Source: Pseudomonadota bacterium (GTDB lineage Bacteria; Pseudomonadota; Gammaproteobacteria; Burkholderiales; Burkholderiaceae_C). From it: a DNA stretch of 64,000 bases. A program made the position numbers and the translations under genes. Under the pieces are notes generated by a model that was not told where the DNA came from, did not search any database, and was given only the letters and a program-made list of their open reading frames with translations. The stretch spans positions 1 through 64,000 of the forward strand of contig JAFEEG010000010.1 in the NCBI GenBank assembly GCA_018241225.1, in the 5' to 3' direction. Shown in pieces: positions 1-9,285 of this stretch (within the stretch, counting starts at the first letter, position 1; the number at the start of each line of letters is the position of its first letter).

Positions 1-62
1 CGTTCCGCTCGCTCGCCCTCTGTCAGGCTGATGCTCGTCGTGCGGGTGTCTGCGTTGGGCAT
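1..62 (-). CDS. N-terminus of an unidentified protein, running off the window start
   Basis: Reading leftwards from an ATG at 62-60, an open frame runs to the window edge and gives about 20 residues beginning MPNADTRTTSISLTEG. A GGAG Shine-Dalgarno-like stretch lies about eight bases ahead of the ATG, which is what makes this a credible gene start rather than a chance frame. The gene would be divergent from the patatin gene, sharing the 63-268 spacer. Too little is visible to name a family. Confidence 0.4.
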   Translation of the reverse strand, partial: MPNADTRTTSISLTEGERAE

Positions 63-268
63 GGGGCATCTCCAAGGATGCCTCATCCCGTGCAGTTTTT
101 GTGCCTACGAATTCACGGGACAGGACACTAGTGGCGCCGCGGCGCGCGTGGCTGCCTCTCGCGCATCGGCCATAGGCCGTTCGCCAAATTGCCCGCGCCC
201 CGGGGTGAGTGACACATTGCGCCCTGCAGCCTGACAGGCCGTCCGTTCACAGCTTTTCGAGGGGCTCG

Positions 269-3200
269 ATGGAAAAAGCCATACGGGACATGGTCAGCAC
301 GCGCCGCAAGGCCTTGCATGGCGACGACGATGGTCATCGTGCGTGGGGCCTGGCGCTCTCCGGCGGCGGCATCCGCAGTGCCACCTTCTGCCTGGGCCTG
401 ATGAAGGCGCTGGCGCTGCATCGGCAACTGCTGAACTTCGACATCGTCTCCACCGTCTCGGGCGGTGGCTATGTGGGCTCGACGCTGGGCCGCCTGTGCA
501 CCCGCGCCAAGGATGCCGAAGGCGTGCGCGCGGTGGAGGGCGCCTTTGCAGAAGTGGACAAGGTGCGCTTCGGCTGGTGGCTGCGGGGCAACGGCCGCTA
601 TCTGATTCCCGGCGGCATGCGCGACACGCTGTTCGCGGTGGCGCTGTTCCTGCGCAACCTGCTGGGCACCCACATCGAGCTGGCCATTGCCGCCACCCTG
701 GTGGGCCTGGTGCTGGCGGCCATCAACCTGGGCGCCTGGGAAATCATGGCCGGGCTGGTCGACCTGGACAACGCGCAGCAGGTGATTGCGCCCGTGCGCT
801 GGATCACGCAACTGCCCACGCTGTGGCTGCTGGCACTGGTGCCCTGGCTGCTGTCCATCGTGCTGGCCGACGGCTACTGGGCGGTGCGCGACCGCAGCAC
901 GGCCACCGGCATGCTGGGCCAGGTGGCGCTGTGGGTGGTGCTGGGCACGTGTGCGTGGTGGGTCGGGCCCATTCTCGAAGAGCGCTATGGCGGCCCGCTG
1001 TGGCTGGCCCCGGCCTTCATCCTGTTCTCCTCGTGCTGGGTGGTCGCGCTGATGTGGGTGCTGATGCGGCGCATGCATGGGCAGACGCCCGGCGTGCTGC
1101 GCAACGAACTCACCGACGGCCTGGCCTCGGTGCTGTACGTGGTGCTCATCATCGGCCTGCTGGGCCTGCTCGACTGGGCCGCCTGGTGGCTGGCGGCGCA
1201 CACGCGCGAGCTGCGCGCACAGTATGGCGGCGTGATGCTGATCGTGGCAGGTGCGCTTCGTGGCGTGCTGCCCATGCTCTTTGGCGGCAAGCGCGATGCC
1301 CCCAGCATCGGCAAGAGCGTGGTGATGCTGCTGGCCAGCGTGTTCGGCCTGGTGGCGGCCTTCTGCCTGGCGGCATGGTGGATCGGCGTGTTGTATGCGG
1401 CCGTGCTGCTGCCCGTGTTCACGCCGCAGGGCCTGGACTTCTCGCGCGGCTGGATCTGGTGGTTCACCATCGGCTTCGTGATCGGTGCGTACGCCCTGTT
1501 CACCGGCCGCAACTTCGGCTTTCTCAATGCGTCGTCGCTGCACATGTTCTACAAGGCGCGCATCGTGCGCGGCTACCTGGGTGCGGCCAACGCCAAGCGA
1601 CTGGGCGCCGAGCCCACCGCCGCGCTGTCGGGCCTGGCGCCGCCGCGCGTGCCGGTGGGGCAGGTGGAAGAAGACGACGATGTCTCGCTGGCCAGGTACG
1701 CGCCGCACGCGAATGGCGGGCCGGTGCACCTCATCAACGTGTGCATCAACCAGACGCACGACCCCAAGCAGCAGCTGTTCAACCGCGACCGCAAGAGCCT
1801 GCCGCTGACGGTCGGCCCAGAGGGCTGGATGCAGGCATCGGGTGCGCAGTGGACGCAGGCCCGACCCAAGGGCGCGCTCACGCTGGGTGCGTGGGCGGCC
1901 ATCTCGGGTGCGGCCTTTGCGCCGGGCCTGGGGCGCATGACCAAGCGGGGCATCGCTGCGCTGTCGGTGTTCGCCGGCCTGCGCCTGGGCTACTGGTGGG
2001 ACAGCAAGGAGGCCGGCCTGGAACAGCAGGGCGCGGCGCGGCGCGTGAGCACGCTGCTGATGAAGTCGCGCTTCATCCTGCTGGAGTGCTTTGCCGGCTT
2101 TCCGGGCAGCGGCTCGCCCTTCTGGTACCTCAGCGACGGCGGCCACTTCGAGAACACCGCCGCCTATGCGCTGCTGCGCGAAGAGGCCGAGCTGATCGTG
2201 CTGGCCGATTGCGGGGCCGACCCGGACTACAGCTTCCAGGACCTGGAGAACCTGGTGCGGCGGGCCCGCATCGACCTCAACGCCGACATCGACTTCCTCA
2301 AGCCCAACAAGAACGCGAGCTGGGACAAGCTGGGCGCCTTCGGCTCGCTCAACGACCTGGCCTCGCCCAACAGCCAGGCGTGCCTGGCGCTGGCGCGCGT
2401 GACCTATTCGAGCGGGCAGCGCGGGCACATCCTGCTAGTCAAGCCCAATGTGTCGTCCGACCTGTCGGTGGACCTGGTGAACTTCAAGGCGGCCAACCCG
2501 CTGTTCCCGCAGCAGCCCACCACCGACCAGTTCTTCGACGAGGCGCAGTGGGAGTGCTATTTCCGCCTGGGCGCGGCCATCGGCGAGCGGCTGGATGGCG
2601 AAATGCTCGCGCGCGTGGCGCAAGGCGTGCCCGGGCTGTTCTCGGTGGACGACGGGCAGGTTGCGGCTGCCGCGGCCGCCGCGCCCAACGGCAACGGCAG
2701 CGTGTCCGGGGCGGTGGCCAGCATGGGCCGGCTGCAGGCGCGGGTGCTCAAGGCCGGCGCGGTGACGGCGTCGCTGGGCATCGGCACTGCCGCCACCTTT
2801 GCCGTGGCGCTGTGGCAGAGCATTGACTCCGTGCGTTCCGATCAGGACAAGAAGCAGCAGGCCGAAAGCGCCGCCTTCAAGGACCTGACCGAGCGCTGGG
2901 CCCGGCTGCGTGCCGGCGGCGGCGGGCCCAACGAGGCCACTTCGTCGCTGGCGGCCGAACTGCTGCGAACGGGCGACCTGCTGTGCCGCCAGGGCAGGGA
3001 GAACTTCATGGCCAACTTCCGGCTGTCGGTGCGCATCGTCGACGATGCCAAGGCGGCCTGCGCCAGCGACCCGCCCCAGCGCCGAACGCCGGCCTGCCAG
3101 CGCCTGCTGGACCGCAGCAACGGCATCGACTGCCTGCAGCCGGTGAGCGCGCCGCCGTGCAAGCCCCGCTACTGGGCGCGCGACTACACCGGCCGCACGC

Positions 3201-3907
3201 CGCCGCAGGAAAACTGCAGCGGCTTCAGCAGTGCGTCCACTTCCTTCGTGACGGCGTTGGTGGCGCGGGCCAACGTGCCCTTCCGCATCCGGTTCCGCGA
3301 GGTGGAGCCGCCTGCGCCTGCCGGCGCCGCGCCGCCAGCGGCGCTGCCTGCGCCGCCGGTGGTGGCTTCGGCCGAGCCGGACGCCGGCGCCGCCGCACCG
3401 GGTGCCGCAGGCGCCGCGCCGGAGGGGCCGGGTACCACCACCACCACCACGACCACCACCGCAGATGCCGGTGCGGTACCGGTCACGCCGCCCCTGGCCC
3501 CGCCGCCACTGGCGCCGCCATCGCCCGACGTGTGCAAGGGCGCGCTGGTCTACATCCAGGTGTACGGGCAGTCTGCGCGCGACGATGCTCGCGCGTTCCG
3601 CAAGCCATGGCGCGCGCTGGGCGCCACCGTGCCGCCGGTGGAAGACGTGCTGGAGAGTTCACGCGCTGCCGGCCGTGCGCCACCAGCCGGTCACCGGCAG
3701 CCCACCATCCTCTATCACGACGGCGCGCAGATTCCATGCGCCGAGGCCATGGCCCGCACGCTGCTGCCGCCGGTCACGAGCTGGGCGGTGCGGCCTCTGT
3801 CGGGCTACGGGCCGGCCACCAGCGGCACCATCGAGGTGTGGCTGCCGCGCCCCGTGCCCACGGCGTCGGTTCGCTCGCCGGGCAGCGGCACGGCGGACGG
3901 CTATTGA
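269..3907 (+). CDS. Large membrane-embedded patatin-like phospholipase
   Basis: A 1212-residue protein with the patatin acyl-hydrolase signature. The oxyanion loop GGGIRS is at residues 32-37, the nucleophile serine is in STVSGGG (Ser64), and the catalytic aspartate is in SDGGHFENT (Asp623). Roughly eight hydrophobic segments (about residues 125-425) are inserted between the nucleophile and the aspartate, so the lipase is membrane-integral. The C-terminal third is hydrophilic and carries an Ala/Pro-rich linker with nine consecutive threonines (1056-1064). I chose the ATG at 269 because GAGGGG precedes it and homology to the patatin core starts just after; an upstream in-frame codon at 209 has no ribosome-binding site. 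Patatins hydrolyse membrane acyl lipids; the substrate here is unknown. Catalytic family is well supported, physiological role is not. Confidence 0.85.
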   Translation: MEKAIRDMVSTRRKALHGDDDGHRAWGLALSGGGIRSATFCLGLMKALALHRQLLNFDIVSTVSGGGYVGSTLGRLCTRAKDAEGVRAVEGAFAEVDKVRFGWWLRGNGRYLIPGGMRDTLFAVALFLRNLLGTHIELAIAATLVGLVLAAINLGAWEIMAGLVDLDNAQQVIAPVRWITQLPTLWLLALVPWLLSIVLADGYWAVRDRSTATGMLGQVALWVVLGTCAWWVGPILEERYGGPLWLAPAFILFSSCWVVALMWVLMRRMHGQTPGVLRNELTDGLASVLYVVLIIGLLGLLDWAAWWLAAHTRELRAQYGGVMLIVAGALRGVLPMLFGGKRDAPSIGKSVVMLLASVFGLVAAFCLAAWWIGVLYAAVLLPVFTPQGLDFSRGWIWWFTIGFVIGAYALFTGRNFGFLNASSLHMFYKARIVRGYLGAANAKRLGAEPTAALSGLAPPRVPVGQVEEDDDVSLARYAPHANGGPVHLINVCINQTHDPKQQLFNRDRKSLPLTVGPEGWMQASGAQWTQARPKGALTLGAWAAISGAAFAPGLGRMTKRGIAALSVFAGLRLGYWWDSKEAGLEQQGAARRVSTLLMKSRFILLECFAGFPGSGSPFWYLSDGGHFENTAAYALLREEAELIVLADCGADPDYSFQDLENLVRRARIDLNADIDFLKPNKNASWDKLGAFGSLNDLASPNSQACLALARVTYSSGQRGHILLVKPNVSSDLSVDLVNFKAANPLFPQQPTTDQFFDEAQWECYFRLGAAIGERLDGEMLARVAQGVPGLFSVDDGQVAAAAAAAPNGNGSVSGAVASMGRLQARVLKAGAVTASLGIGTAATFAVALWQSIDSVRSDQDKKQQAESAAFKDLTERWARLRAGGGGPNEATSSLAAELLRTGDLLCRQGRENFMANFRLSVRIVDDAKAACASDPPQRRTPACQRLLDRSNGIDCLQPVSAPPCKPRYWARDYTGRTPPQENCSGFSSASTSFVTALVARANVPFRIRFREVEPPAPAGAAPPAALPAPPVVASAEPDAGAAAPGAAGAAPEGPGTTTTTTTTTADAGAVPVTPPLAPPPLAPPSPDVCKGALVYIQVYGQSARDDARAFRKPWRALGATVPPVEDVLESSRAAGRAPPAGHRQPTILYHDGAQIPCAEAMARTLLPPVTSWAVRPLSGYGPATSGTIEVWLPRPVPTASVRSPGSGTADGY
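3434..3460 (+). repeat. (ACC)9 microsatellite encoding a polythreonine run
   Basis: Nine near-perfect ACC triplets (one ACG) inside the patatin gene encode nine consecutive threonines in the Pro/Ala-rich linker. Because the unit is three bases, slippage would change linker length without breaking the frame. Confidence 0.85.
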
Positions 3908-4065
3908 GAAATGCGGTCGAGCATCGCCGCGCGCCTCGACAGCGCCGGCGTCGGTCTCCCGTGGGTGCCTGATGGCAAGCTGACGCCACAAGATCGCCAG
4001 CAATCGATGCTAGGCCTGAAGGGCAGGCTCAGATCGTCGTAGGGGAAAAGCACCAGGAATGACAC

Positions 4066-6768
4066 ATGGTTTCTATCCACATGGATGGACAGGACAAGAC
4101 CTCGCAGATCATCGACTGGGCGATCTGGTGGAACGACTACGGACTGCAGCTGACGTGCACCTTCCCATCGAAGAAGAAGTTCACGCGCCCGCTCAGCGAC
4201 TGCCGCATTGAGCCGACCCGTCAATTGGATGAGGCGCTGCTGACGAAGGACGGAAGCGCAGTTGTACAGCGAGTCGAAAGCGCAAGGATCTACGGCGAGC
4301 GGTATGCCGTTGTTCGCTATCCGGGCAGTGCCAAGCCCTACATCTACAAGTTGGACGGCATAGGCCTTGTAAGGCAGACAGCCATGAAGGACGGGCCAGT
4401 CTTTCGATACTTCGTTGACGTAGCGACCGCTCGAGCGAACTGCGCGAGGTCAGCGGATCAGCAAATGATCGCGGCCAACACAGTGCGGCAGCTGGAGAGG
4501 TTGCCACCCCATCCTGATACAGCCTTGAATGCAAATTGCAACGGGCACAACGGAATGCAGGCGTCAGATTGCCGCCTGATCTATCCATTTGGGGTCAACG
4601 AAAGCCAGCTCGCGGCCGTCGAGTCCGCTTTCAGCGCGCAAATCAGCGTCATTGAAGGGCCGCCTGGAACCGGCAAGACGCAGACCATCCTGAACATCAT
4701 CGCCAATATCCTGCTGCGCGAGAAAACAGTCGCGGTGCTGTCCAATAACAACGCGGCGGTGGAAAACGTGTATGAAAAGCTAAAGAAGTCCAGTCTTGAC
4801 TACCTGGCTGCCAAGCTCGGTAGCAAGGAGAATCGAGATGACTTCTTTGCCAATCTGCCGCCGTGGCCGACCATCGACCCGGAGCCAGCGCCGGCCGCGG
4901 ATGAAATCCAGAAGGTGCTTGCACGGTTGAAGCAACATCTGCACGACCACAACAAAGCGGCGCAACTGCAGGCCGAAATAGATGAGCTGACCATCGAACG
5001 TCAACATTTGCAGAAGTGGCACCACGACAACGGAGTGCACGTTTCCGGTTCTTTGGAAAGGTATGGGCTTTCCCCGCGAAAGACAGCGGACCTCATGGCG
5101 TACCTATCTCATCTTGGGGCGCGGCGCATACGGCTCAAGGACCGGATCGAATTGATGTTGAACTTCAAGATTTTCCGTGCCAAGCCATTCGCGAATGAAC
5201 TTCGCCCATCCTTGCTTCATGCCCTGCAGACGCACTACTACGACAAGGCGTTGGCGGAGAAGAACGCGGCCTTGCTTGCTTGCCGTGAATCACTGGCGCT
5301 CGGTCGCTTCACGGAATTGCTGGAGGAGTTGACGACCGGCTCCATGCGCTATTTGAAGCAACATCTGCATGGGCGATGCGCGGCGTCGCAGTCCTTCGAC
5401 GCGAAAACGTATCGCCAACAGTTCGACGCGTTCGTGCATCGCTTTCCGATCTTGGGCAGCAGCACCCATTCGATCGTCAATTCGATAGCGCCAGGCGCGA
5501 TCCTCGACTACGTGATCATTGACGAGGCTTCGCAACAGGACATCGTGCCGGGCATCTTGGCGCTGGGCTGCGCGAGGAACCTGATCATTGTTGGCGACAG
5601 CCGGCAATTGCCGCACATTCCAGTCGCGCTGGGCCTGCAACCCCCTGCTCCAGCGTACGACTGCGAGCGTTACAGCCTGCTCGATTCGTGCGTCAGCGTG
5701 TTCAAAGGAGCGGTGCCAAGGAGCCTGCTGAAAGAGCACTACCGCTGCCATCCCAGGATCATTCAGTTCTGCAACCAGCAGTTCTATGGCAACGCACTGG
5801 TGCCGATGACGAAGGACAGCGGCGAATCGCCCTTGCGGCTGTTGGTGACCGCCAAGGGTAACCACGCTCGCGGGAATACCAATCTGAGGGAATTGGAGTC
5901 ACTGCTGAAAGTGACTGAGGCCCAGGGGGCGCGCGTCGAGTTGGACAAAGACGGCCGCGGGTTCATTGCGCCATTCCGGGCGCAAGTCACTCTATCAGGC
6001 GCGCACCTGCCAGCGGATTTCGTCAGAGACACCGTGCACAAGTTTCAGGGACGGGAGTGCGACGAGATCGTCTTCTCCACGGTGTTGGACAAGAAGAGCC
6101 ACAAGCAGGAGCGACTGGATTTCGTAGATGATCCGCACATGGTCAACGTGGCAGTGTCCCGAGCCAAGAATCGGTTCACCTTAGTCACCGGCGACGAGGT
6201 CTTTGCTGCGAACAACGGTCACATCGCGGCGTTGATCCGCTATATCGAATACTACGCAGCGGATGAGCAGATCGTGCGGGCGCCTGTGGTGTCGGCATTC
6301 GACCTTCTCTACAAGGAGTACGACCGGTCTCTCGCGCGCCTCAACGGCAGGTTGCGGTCTGAAGATTCACAGTACATGTCAGAGCAAATCGTGGCGCAGG
6401 TGCTGCGCGAGGCGCTGTCCGACGCATCGTGCCAGGCACTGACCTTTCACACCCAGATCGCGCTGGATCAGGTTGCGTCACCAGTCAATCCGAGGTTGAC
6501 GCCACAAGAACTGACGTTTATGCGCAATCGAGCAAGTTGCGATTTCGTGTTGTATTTCAAAGTCGGCAAAGTTCCGTTGGGTGTGATCGAGGTCGATGGT
6601 GGTTCCCACGAAAGTTCGGAGCAGGTAACTCGGGATGCCTTGAAGAACAGCATCCTGGCAAAGAGCAGCCTTCCCATCTTGCGCCTGCGTACGGTCGAGG
6701 GCGGGATCGAGGAGAAGATCGCTCGTTTTCTTTCCAAGTTCGGCGCTTCGGCGCAAGGTGGCCAATAG
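4066..6768 (+). CDS. Superfamily 1 (Upf1/Dna2-like) helicase with C-terminal DUF2726 nuclease-like domain
   Basis: A 900-residue protein. Walker A GPPGTGKT is at residues 198-205, the motif II stretch IIDEASQQD includes Asp486-Glu487, motif III is GDSRQLPHI (about 510-518), then come EHYRCHP, the motif V stretch VHKFQGRECDE and motif VI VAVSRAKNRF, in normal SF1B order. The C-terminus (about 770-895) looks like DUF2726, with CDFVLYF followed by GVIEVDGGSH and a conserved RDALKN, a PD-(D/E)xK-type arrangement (inference). It would use ATP to move on DNA or RNA and possibly cut it. A TGA lies directly ahead of the ATG, so this start is firm. Base composition and codon use are visibly less GC-rich than in both neighbours, suggesting transfer. 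Its partners, if any, are not evident: patatin upstream, CorA-like protein convergent downstream. Confidence 0.85.
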   Translation: MVSIHMDGQDKTSQIIDWAIWWNDYGLQLTCTFPSKKKFTRPLSDCRIEPTRQLDEALLTKDGSAVVQRVESARIYGERYAVVRYPGSAKPYIYKLDGIGLVRQTAMKDGPVFRYFVDVATARANCARSADQQMIAANTVRQLERLPPHPDTALNANCNGHNGMQASDCRLIYPFGVNESQLAAVESAFSAQISVIEGPPGTGKTQTILNIIANILLREKTVAVLSNNNAAVENVYEKLKKSSLDYLAAKLGSKENRDDFFANLPPWPTIDPEPAPAADEIQKVLARLKQHLHDHNKAAQLQAEIDELTIERQHLQKWHHDNGVHVSGSLERYGLSPRKTADLMAYLSHLGARRIRLKDRIELMLNFKIFRAKPFANELRPSLLHALQTHYYDKALAEKNAALLACRESLALGRFTELLEELTTGSMRYLKQHLHGRCAASQSFDAKTYRQQFDAFVHRFPILGSSTHSIVNSIAPGAILDYVIIDEASQQDIVPGILALGCARNLIIVGDSRQLPHIPVALGLQPPAPAYDCERYSLLDSCVSVFKGAVPRSLLKEHYRCHPRIIQFCNQQFYGNALVPMTKDSGESPLRLLVTAKGNHARGNTNLRELESLLKVTEAQGARVELDKDGRGFIAPFRAQVTLSGAHLPADFVRDTVHKFQGRECDEIVFSTVLDKKSHKQERLDFVDDPHMVNVAVSRAKNRFTLVTGDEVFAANNGHIAALIRYIEYYAADEQIVRAPVVSAFDLLYKEYDRSLARLNGRLRSEDSQYMSEQIVAQVLREALSDASCQALTFHTQIALDQVASPVNPRLTPQELTFMRNRASCDFVLYFKVGKVPLGVIEVDGGSHESSEQVTRDALKNSILAKSSLPILRLRTVEGGIEEKIARFLSKFGASAQGGQ

Positions 6769-6781
6769 CTCATGCGCAGCG

Positions 6782-8476
6782 CTACTCCGCGCCGCGCCGC
6801 CACACACTCATGAACGATGCGAGCTTGCCGCGCAGCGTCTGCCGGTCGTCCGACAGTGCGTCGATGAAGTCCGACAGGCGCTTGGACTTGATCATGGTGT
6901 AGACCGTGAGCCAGGTGGTGAGCACGCCCACCACGAAGAACCAGGCGAGCTTGCGGCCCAGCGGCGCATCGGCCTCGGCCAGCAGGTTCATGCCCAGGAA
7001 GCCGGTGGTGATGGTGCCGATCAGCCCGAACAGTGTGACCACCGTCAGGCGCACCACCGTGTTGGCCTGGCGGCGCAGGCTGTCGGCGTCCAGGTAGGTG
7101 TTCATGTCGCCGATGCGCTCGCGCACCTCTTCGTACAGCGCGTCGGTGCCCAGGTGGCGCGCGCACAGGTGCGACAGCGCCTTCACGTGCGCCTGCTGCG
7201 AGATCTCGTGGAACCAGTAGCGGTGCGTGAAGCGCAGGAAGCGCTCGAAGCTCGCGCGGATGGAGCGCTTGAAGCGCTTGACGCTGCTGGTGCTGCGGAT
7301 GTCCAGGCGCTTCAGGGCCTCCACCAGCTGGTCGGAGAACATCAGCAGAGACGCCTTCTGGAAATGCGCGATGAGAAACAGCAGGAAGTGCTGGTGCCGG
7401 AACTGCGCGAGCACGCCGCGGTCGCGGCAACCGTAGAACTGCGAGCGCGCATCGCCCACCACGATGAGCGCATGGCCGTTGCACAGGTAGCGCGTGTTGG
7501 GCGCGGCGCCCGCATCCATCCAGAAGCGGTCGTAGCAGTAGCGGGCCTCGAAGTCGGCCAGGTGTTCCTCGCCGTAGGGCAGCTCGCCTTGGCCCTCGGC
7601 CGCGCCGGTGACCAGGCCCAGGCGCACGAAGTCGGCCCGCTTGAGCTTGCGCGGCTCGTCCAGGGCCAGGTAGGCCATCATGGGCATGCGGTAGTACTCG
7701 ATCTGCCTGTAGCGCAGCGCGCCGGGCTCGTCGGTGTGCGCTGCCACCAGCGGCTGCATGACGTAGGCCCAGTGGGCGGCGGTGCGCGGCGCACGATGGG
7801 TGGCCACGTGCTGAAGGAAGGCGTCGCGCTGCTGCGCGTCGGACTGGGCCAGCACCCGGCCGTCGGCATCGAGCCATTCCACGCCGCTCAGGCAGTGCAG
7901 CGCCGCGCCCTGGGCGTCCCAGCCGGCGGGGTAGGCGCGGCCCACGCGGTAGAGCAGCTCCTGGGCCTGCGCCAGGCTCAGGTCGTTGCCGGCCAGCTCC
8001 ACGTTGAGGATGACCACGTCCACGTCGAAGAAGAAGTACAGGTCGATGTGCACCACCTCCAGGGTGATGGGTGCATCGCCCGCCCGCGGCACCGCGCGCA
8101 CCGCGGCGATGTCGCGCCGCCGGAAGACGCGCATGGGCGATTCGGCCGCGGGGTCGGCGCCCATGGCCCCGCGGTTCGCGCGGCCCTCGCCGTACAGGAA
8201 CTGCTGCACGTAGGGCAGGAAGCTGACGAACTCGTTGTAGTGGCGCTCGTGGAAGGCGTCGCTGCTGCCGGTGTATTCGTCCACCATCTCGCGCCAGGGC
8301 GAGGTCTCGCCCAGCTCGCGCATCAGCTCGGAGGCGGGGCGCCCCTGCAATTGCTCGCCCTCGCCGTGCATGAGCCGCAGCGGCCACAACAGCACCTGTC
8401 GCAGGTGCTTGACCAGGGGGGCTGCCGTGTCTTGTTGTTCTTGTACGGGCAGCGACTCGGCGATCGCGCTTTGCAT
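6782..8476 (-). CDS. CorA-like divalent cation transporter
   Basis: A 564-residue protein with a long soluble N-terminal region and two C-terminal membrane helices. The first helix ends in GMNLL, which is the CorA-family GMN signature at the pore mouth, followed by a second helix (WFFVVGVLTTWLTVYTM) and a basic tail. CorA proteins are pentameric Mg2+/Co2+ channels of the inner membrane. The protein is much longer than canonical CorA (about 316 residues), the extra length being in the cytoplasmic domain, so substrate assignment is uncertain. I prefer the ATG at 8476; a TTG at 8518 would add 14 residues but has no better ribosome-binding site. It stands alone, convergent with the helicase gene and divergent from the ABC operon. 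Confidence 0.75.
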   Translation of the reverse strand: MQSAIAESLPVQEQQDTAAPLVKHLRQVLLWPLRLMHGEGEQLQGRPASELMRELGETSPWREMVDEYTGSSDAFHERHYNEFVSFLPYVQQFLYGEGRANRGAMGADPAAESPMRVFRRRDIAAVRAVPRAGDAPITLEVVHIDLYFFFDVDVVILNVELAGNDLSLAQAQELLYRVGRAYPAGWDAQGAALHCLSGVEWLDADGRVLAQSDAQQRDAFLQHVATHRAPRTAAHWAYVMQPLVAAHTDEPGALRYRQIEYYRMPMMAYLALDEPRKLKRADFVRLGLVTGAAEGQGELPYGEEHLADFEARYCYDRFWMDAGAAPNTRYLCNGHALIVVGDARSQFYGCRDRGVLAQFRHQHFLLFLIAHFQKASLLMFSDQLVEALKRLDIRSTSSVKRFKRSIRASFERFLRFTHRYWFHEISQQAHVKALSHLCARHLGTDALYEEVRERIGDMNTYLDADSLRRQANTVVRLTVVTLFGLIGTITTGFLGMNLLAEADAPLGRKLAWFFVVGVLTTWLTVYTMIKSKRLSDFIDALSDDRQTLRGKLASFMSVWRRGAE

Positions 8477-8530
8477 CGGGCCAGTGTAGGCGTCCAATGG
8501 CGCCGCAGGTGAGCGCAAGTCGGGTGATAC

Positions 8531-8563
8531 GTAGAAACCCTAGAAACCATGAAACCGGTTTCA
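8531..8563 (+). promoter_or_regulatory. PtxS-type operator with upstream GAAACC repeats
   Basis: TGAAACCGGTTTCA at 8550-8563 is a perfect 14-bp palindrome with the central CG typical of LacI-family operators. It equals the sequence reported for PtxS in Pseudomonas, to my knowledge. Directly upstream the element (g/c)TAGAAACC occurs twice in 9-base steps (8531-8548), so the half-site is repeated three times. It lies 37 bases before the ATG of the first ABC gene; a LacI-type regulator is encoded at the end of the same gene run. Confidence 0.8.
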
Positions 8564-8599
8564 GATACAGTCCATCCCCAACGTCAAAACGCGATTCCC

Positions 8600-9271
8600 A
8601 TGAACTACCAGTTCCAGTTCGACGCGGTGTTTGCCGCCTGGCCACTACTGCTCAAGGGCACGTGGATCACCATCCAGCTCTCGCTGGTGGCCACGCTGCT
8701 GGGCCTGATCGTCGCCATCGTCTGCGCCTGGGGCAAGACCTCGGGGCCGGCGCCGCTGCGCTTCGTGATCAACGCCTACATCGAAGTCATCCGCAACACG
8801 CCCTTCCTGGTGCAGCTGTTCTTTTTCTTCTTCGCGCTGCCGGCCATCGGGCTGCGCTGGTCGCCTTATACGGCCGCGCTCACGGCCATGGTGGTGAACC
8901 TGGGGGCCTACGCCACCGAGATCATCCGCGCGGGCATCGAATCCATTCCCAAGGGGCAGATCGAGGCGGGCAGGGCGCTGAACCTCAAGGGCTGGGAGAT
9001 CTTCCGCTTCGTGATCATCAAACCGGCGCTCAAGGCCATCTACCCGGCGCTGACCAGCCAGTTCATCCTGCTGATGCTCAGCTCGGCGGTGGTGTCGGTC
9101 ATCTCGGCCGACGACCTGACCTCGGTGGCGGCCAACCTGCAGTCGCAAACCTTCCGCAGCTTCGAGATCTACATCGTGGTGGCGGGCATCTACCTGGCGC
9201 TGGCGCTGGCCTTCTCGGCGCTGTTCAAGCTGATCTACCAGCGAATGCTCAACTACCCCGACCGTCGCTGA
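8600..9271 (+). CDS. Polar amino-acid-type ABC transporter permease (first)
   Basis: A 223-residue inner-membrane permease of the HisMQ/GlnP family with about five hydrophobic segments and the cytoplasmic EAA loop (EAGRALNLKGWEIFRFVIIKPALK, about residues 130-153), which contacts the ATPase. The start at 8600 is chosen because homology begins there; an earlier in-frame ATG at 8549 lies inside the operator. It is the first gene of an eight-gene same-strand run ending with ptxS. By family it should import amino acids, but the neighbouring kgu genes suggest a sugar acid such as 2-ketogluconate (inference). Confidence 0.9.
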   Translation: MNYQFQFDAVFAAWPLLLKGTWITIQLSLVATLLGLIVAIVCAWGKTSGPAPLRFVINAYIEVIRNTPFLVQLFFFFFALPAIGLRWSPYTAALTAMVVNLGAYATEIIRAGIESIPKGQIEAGRALNLKGWEIFRFVIIKPALKAIYPALTSQFILLMLSSAVVSVISADDLTSVAANLQSQTFRSFEIYIVVAGIYLALALAFSALFKLIYQRMLNYPDRR

Positions 9272-9285
9272 GGGAGAACAACACC

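Noticed and set aside
128..2428. Long antisense open frame opposite the patatin gene
   Set aside because: It has the Arg/Gln/His-rich composition of a GC-rich shadow frame, no recognisable motif and full overlap with a gene carrying clear catalytic motifs.
3901..4224. Short minus-strand frame between patatin and helicase
   Set aside because: It overlaps the 5' part of the helicase gene, has no ribosome-binding site and no recognisable domain.
269..6768. Patatin plus helicase as a CBASS-like or other named defence pair
   Set aside because: There is no cyclase, sensor or other defence gene near, the two genes differ in base composition and are separated by 158 bases, so a joint system is not supported.
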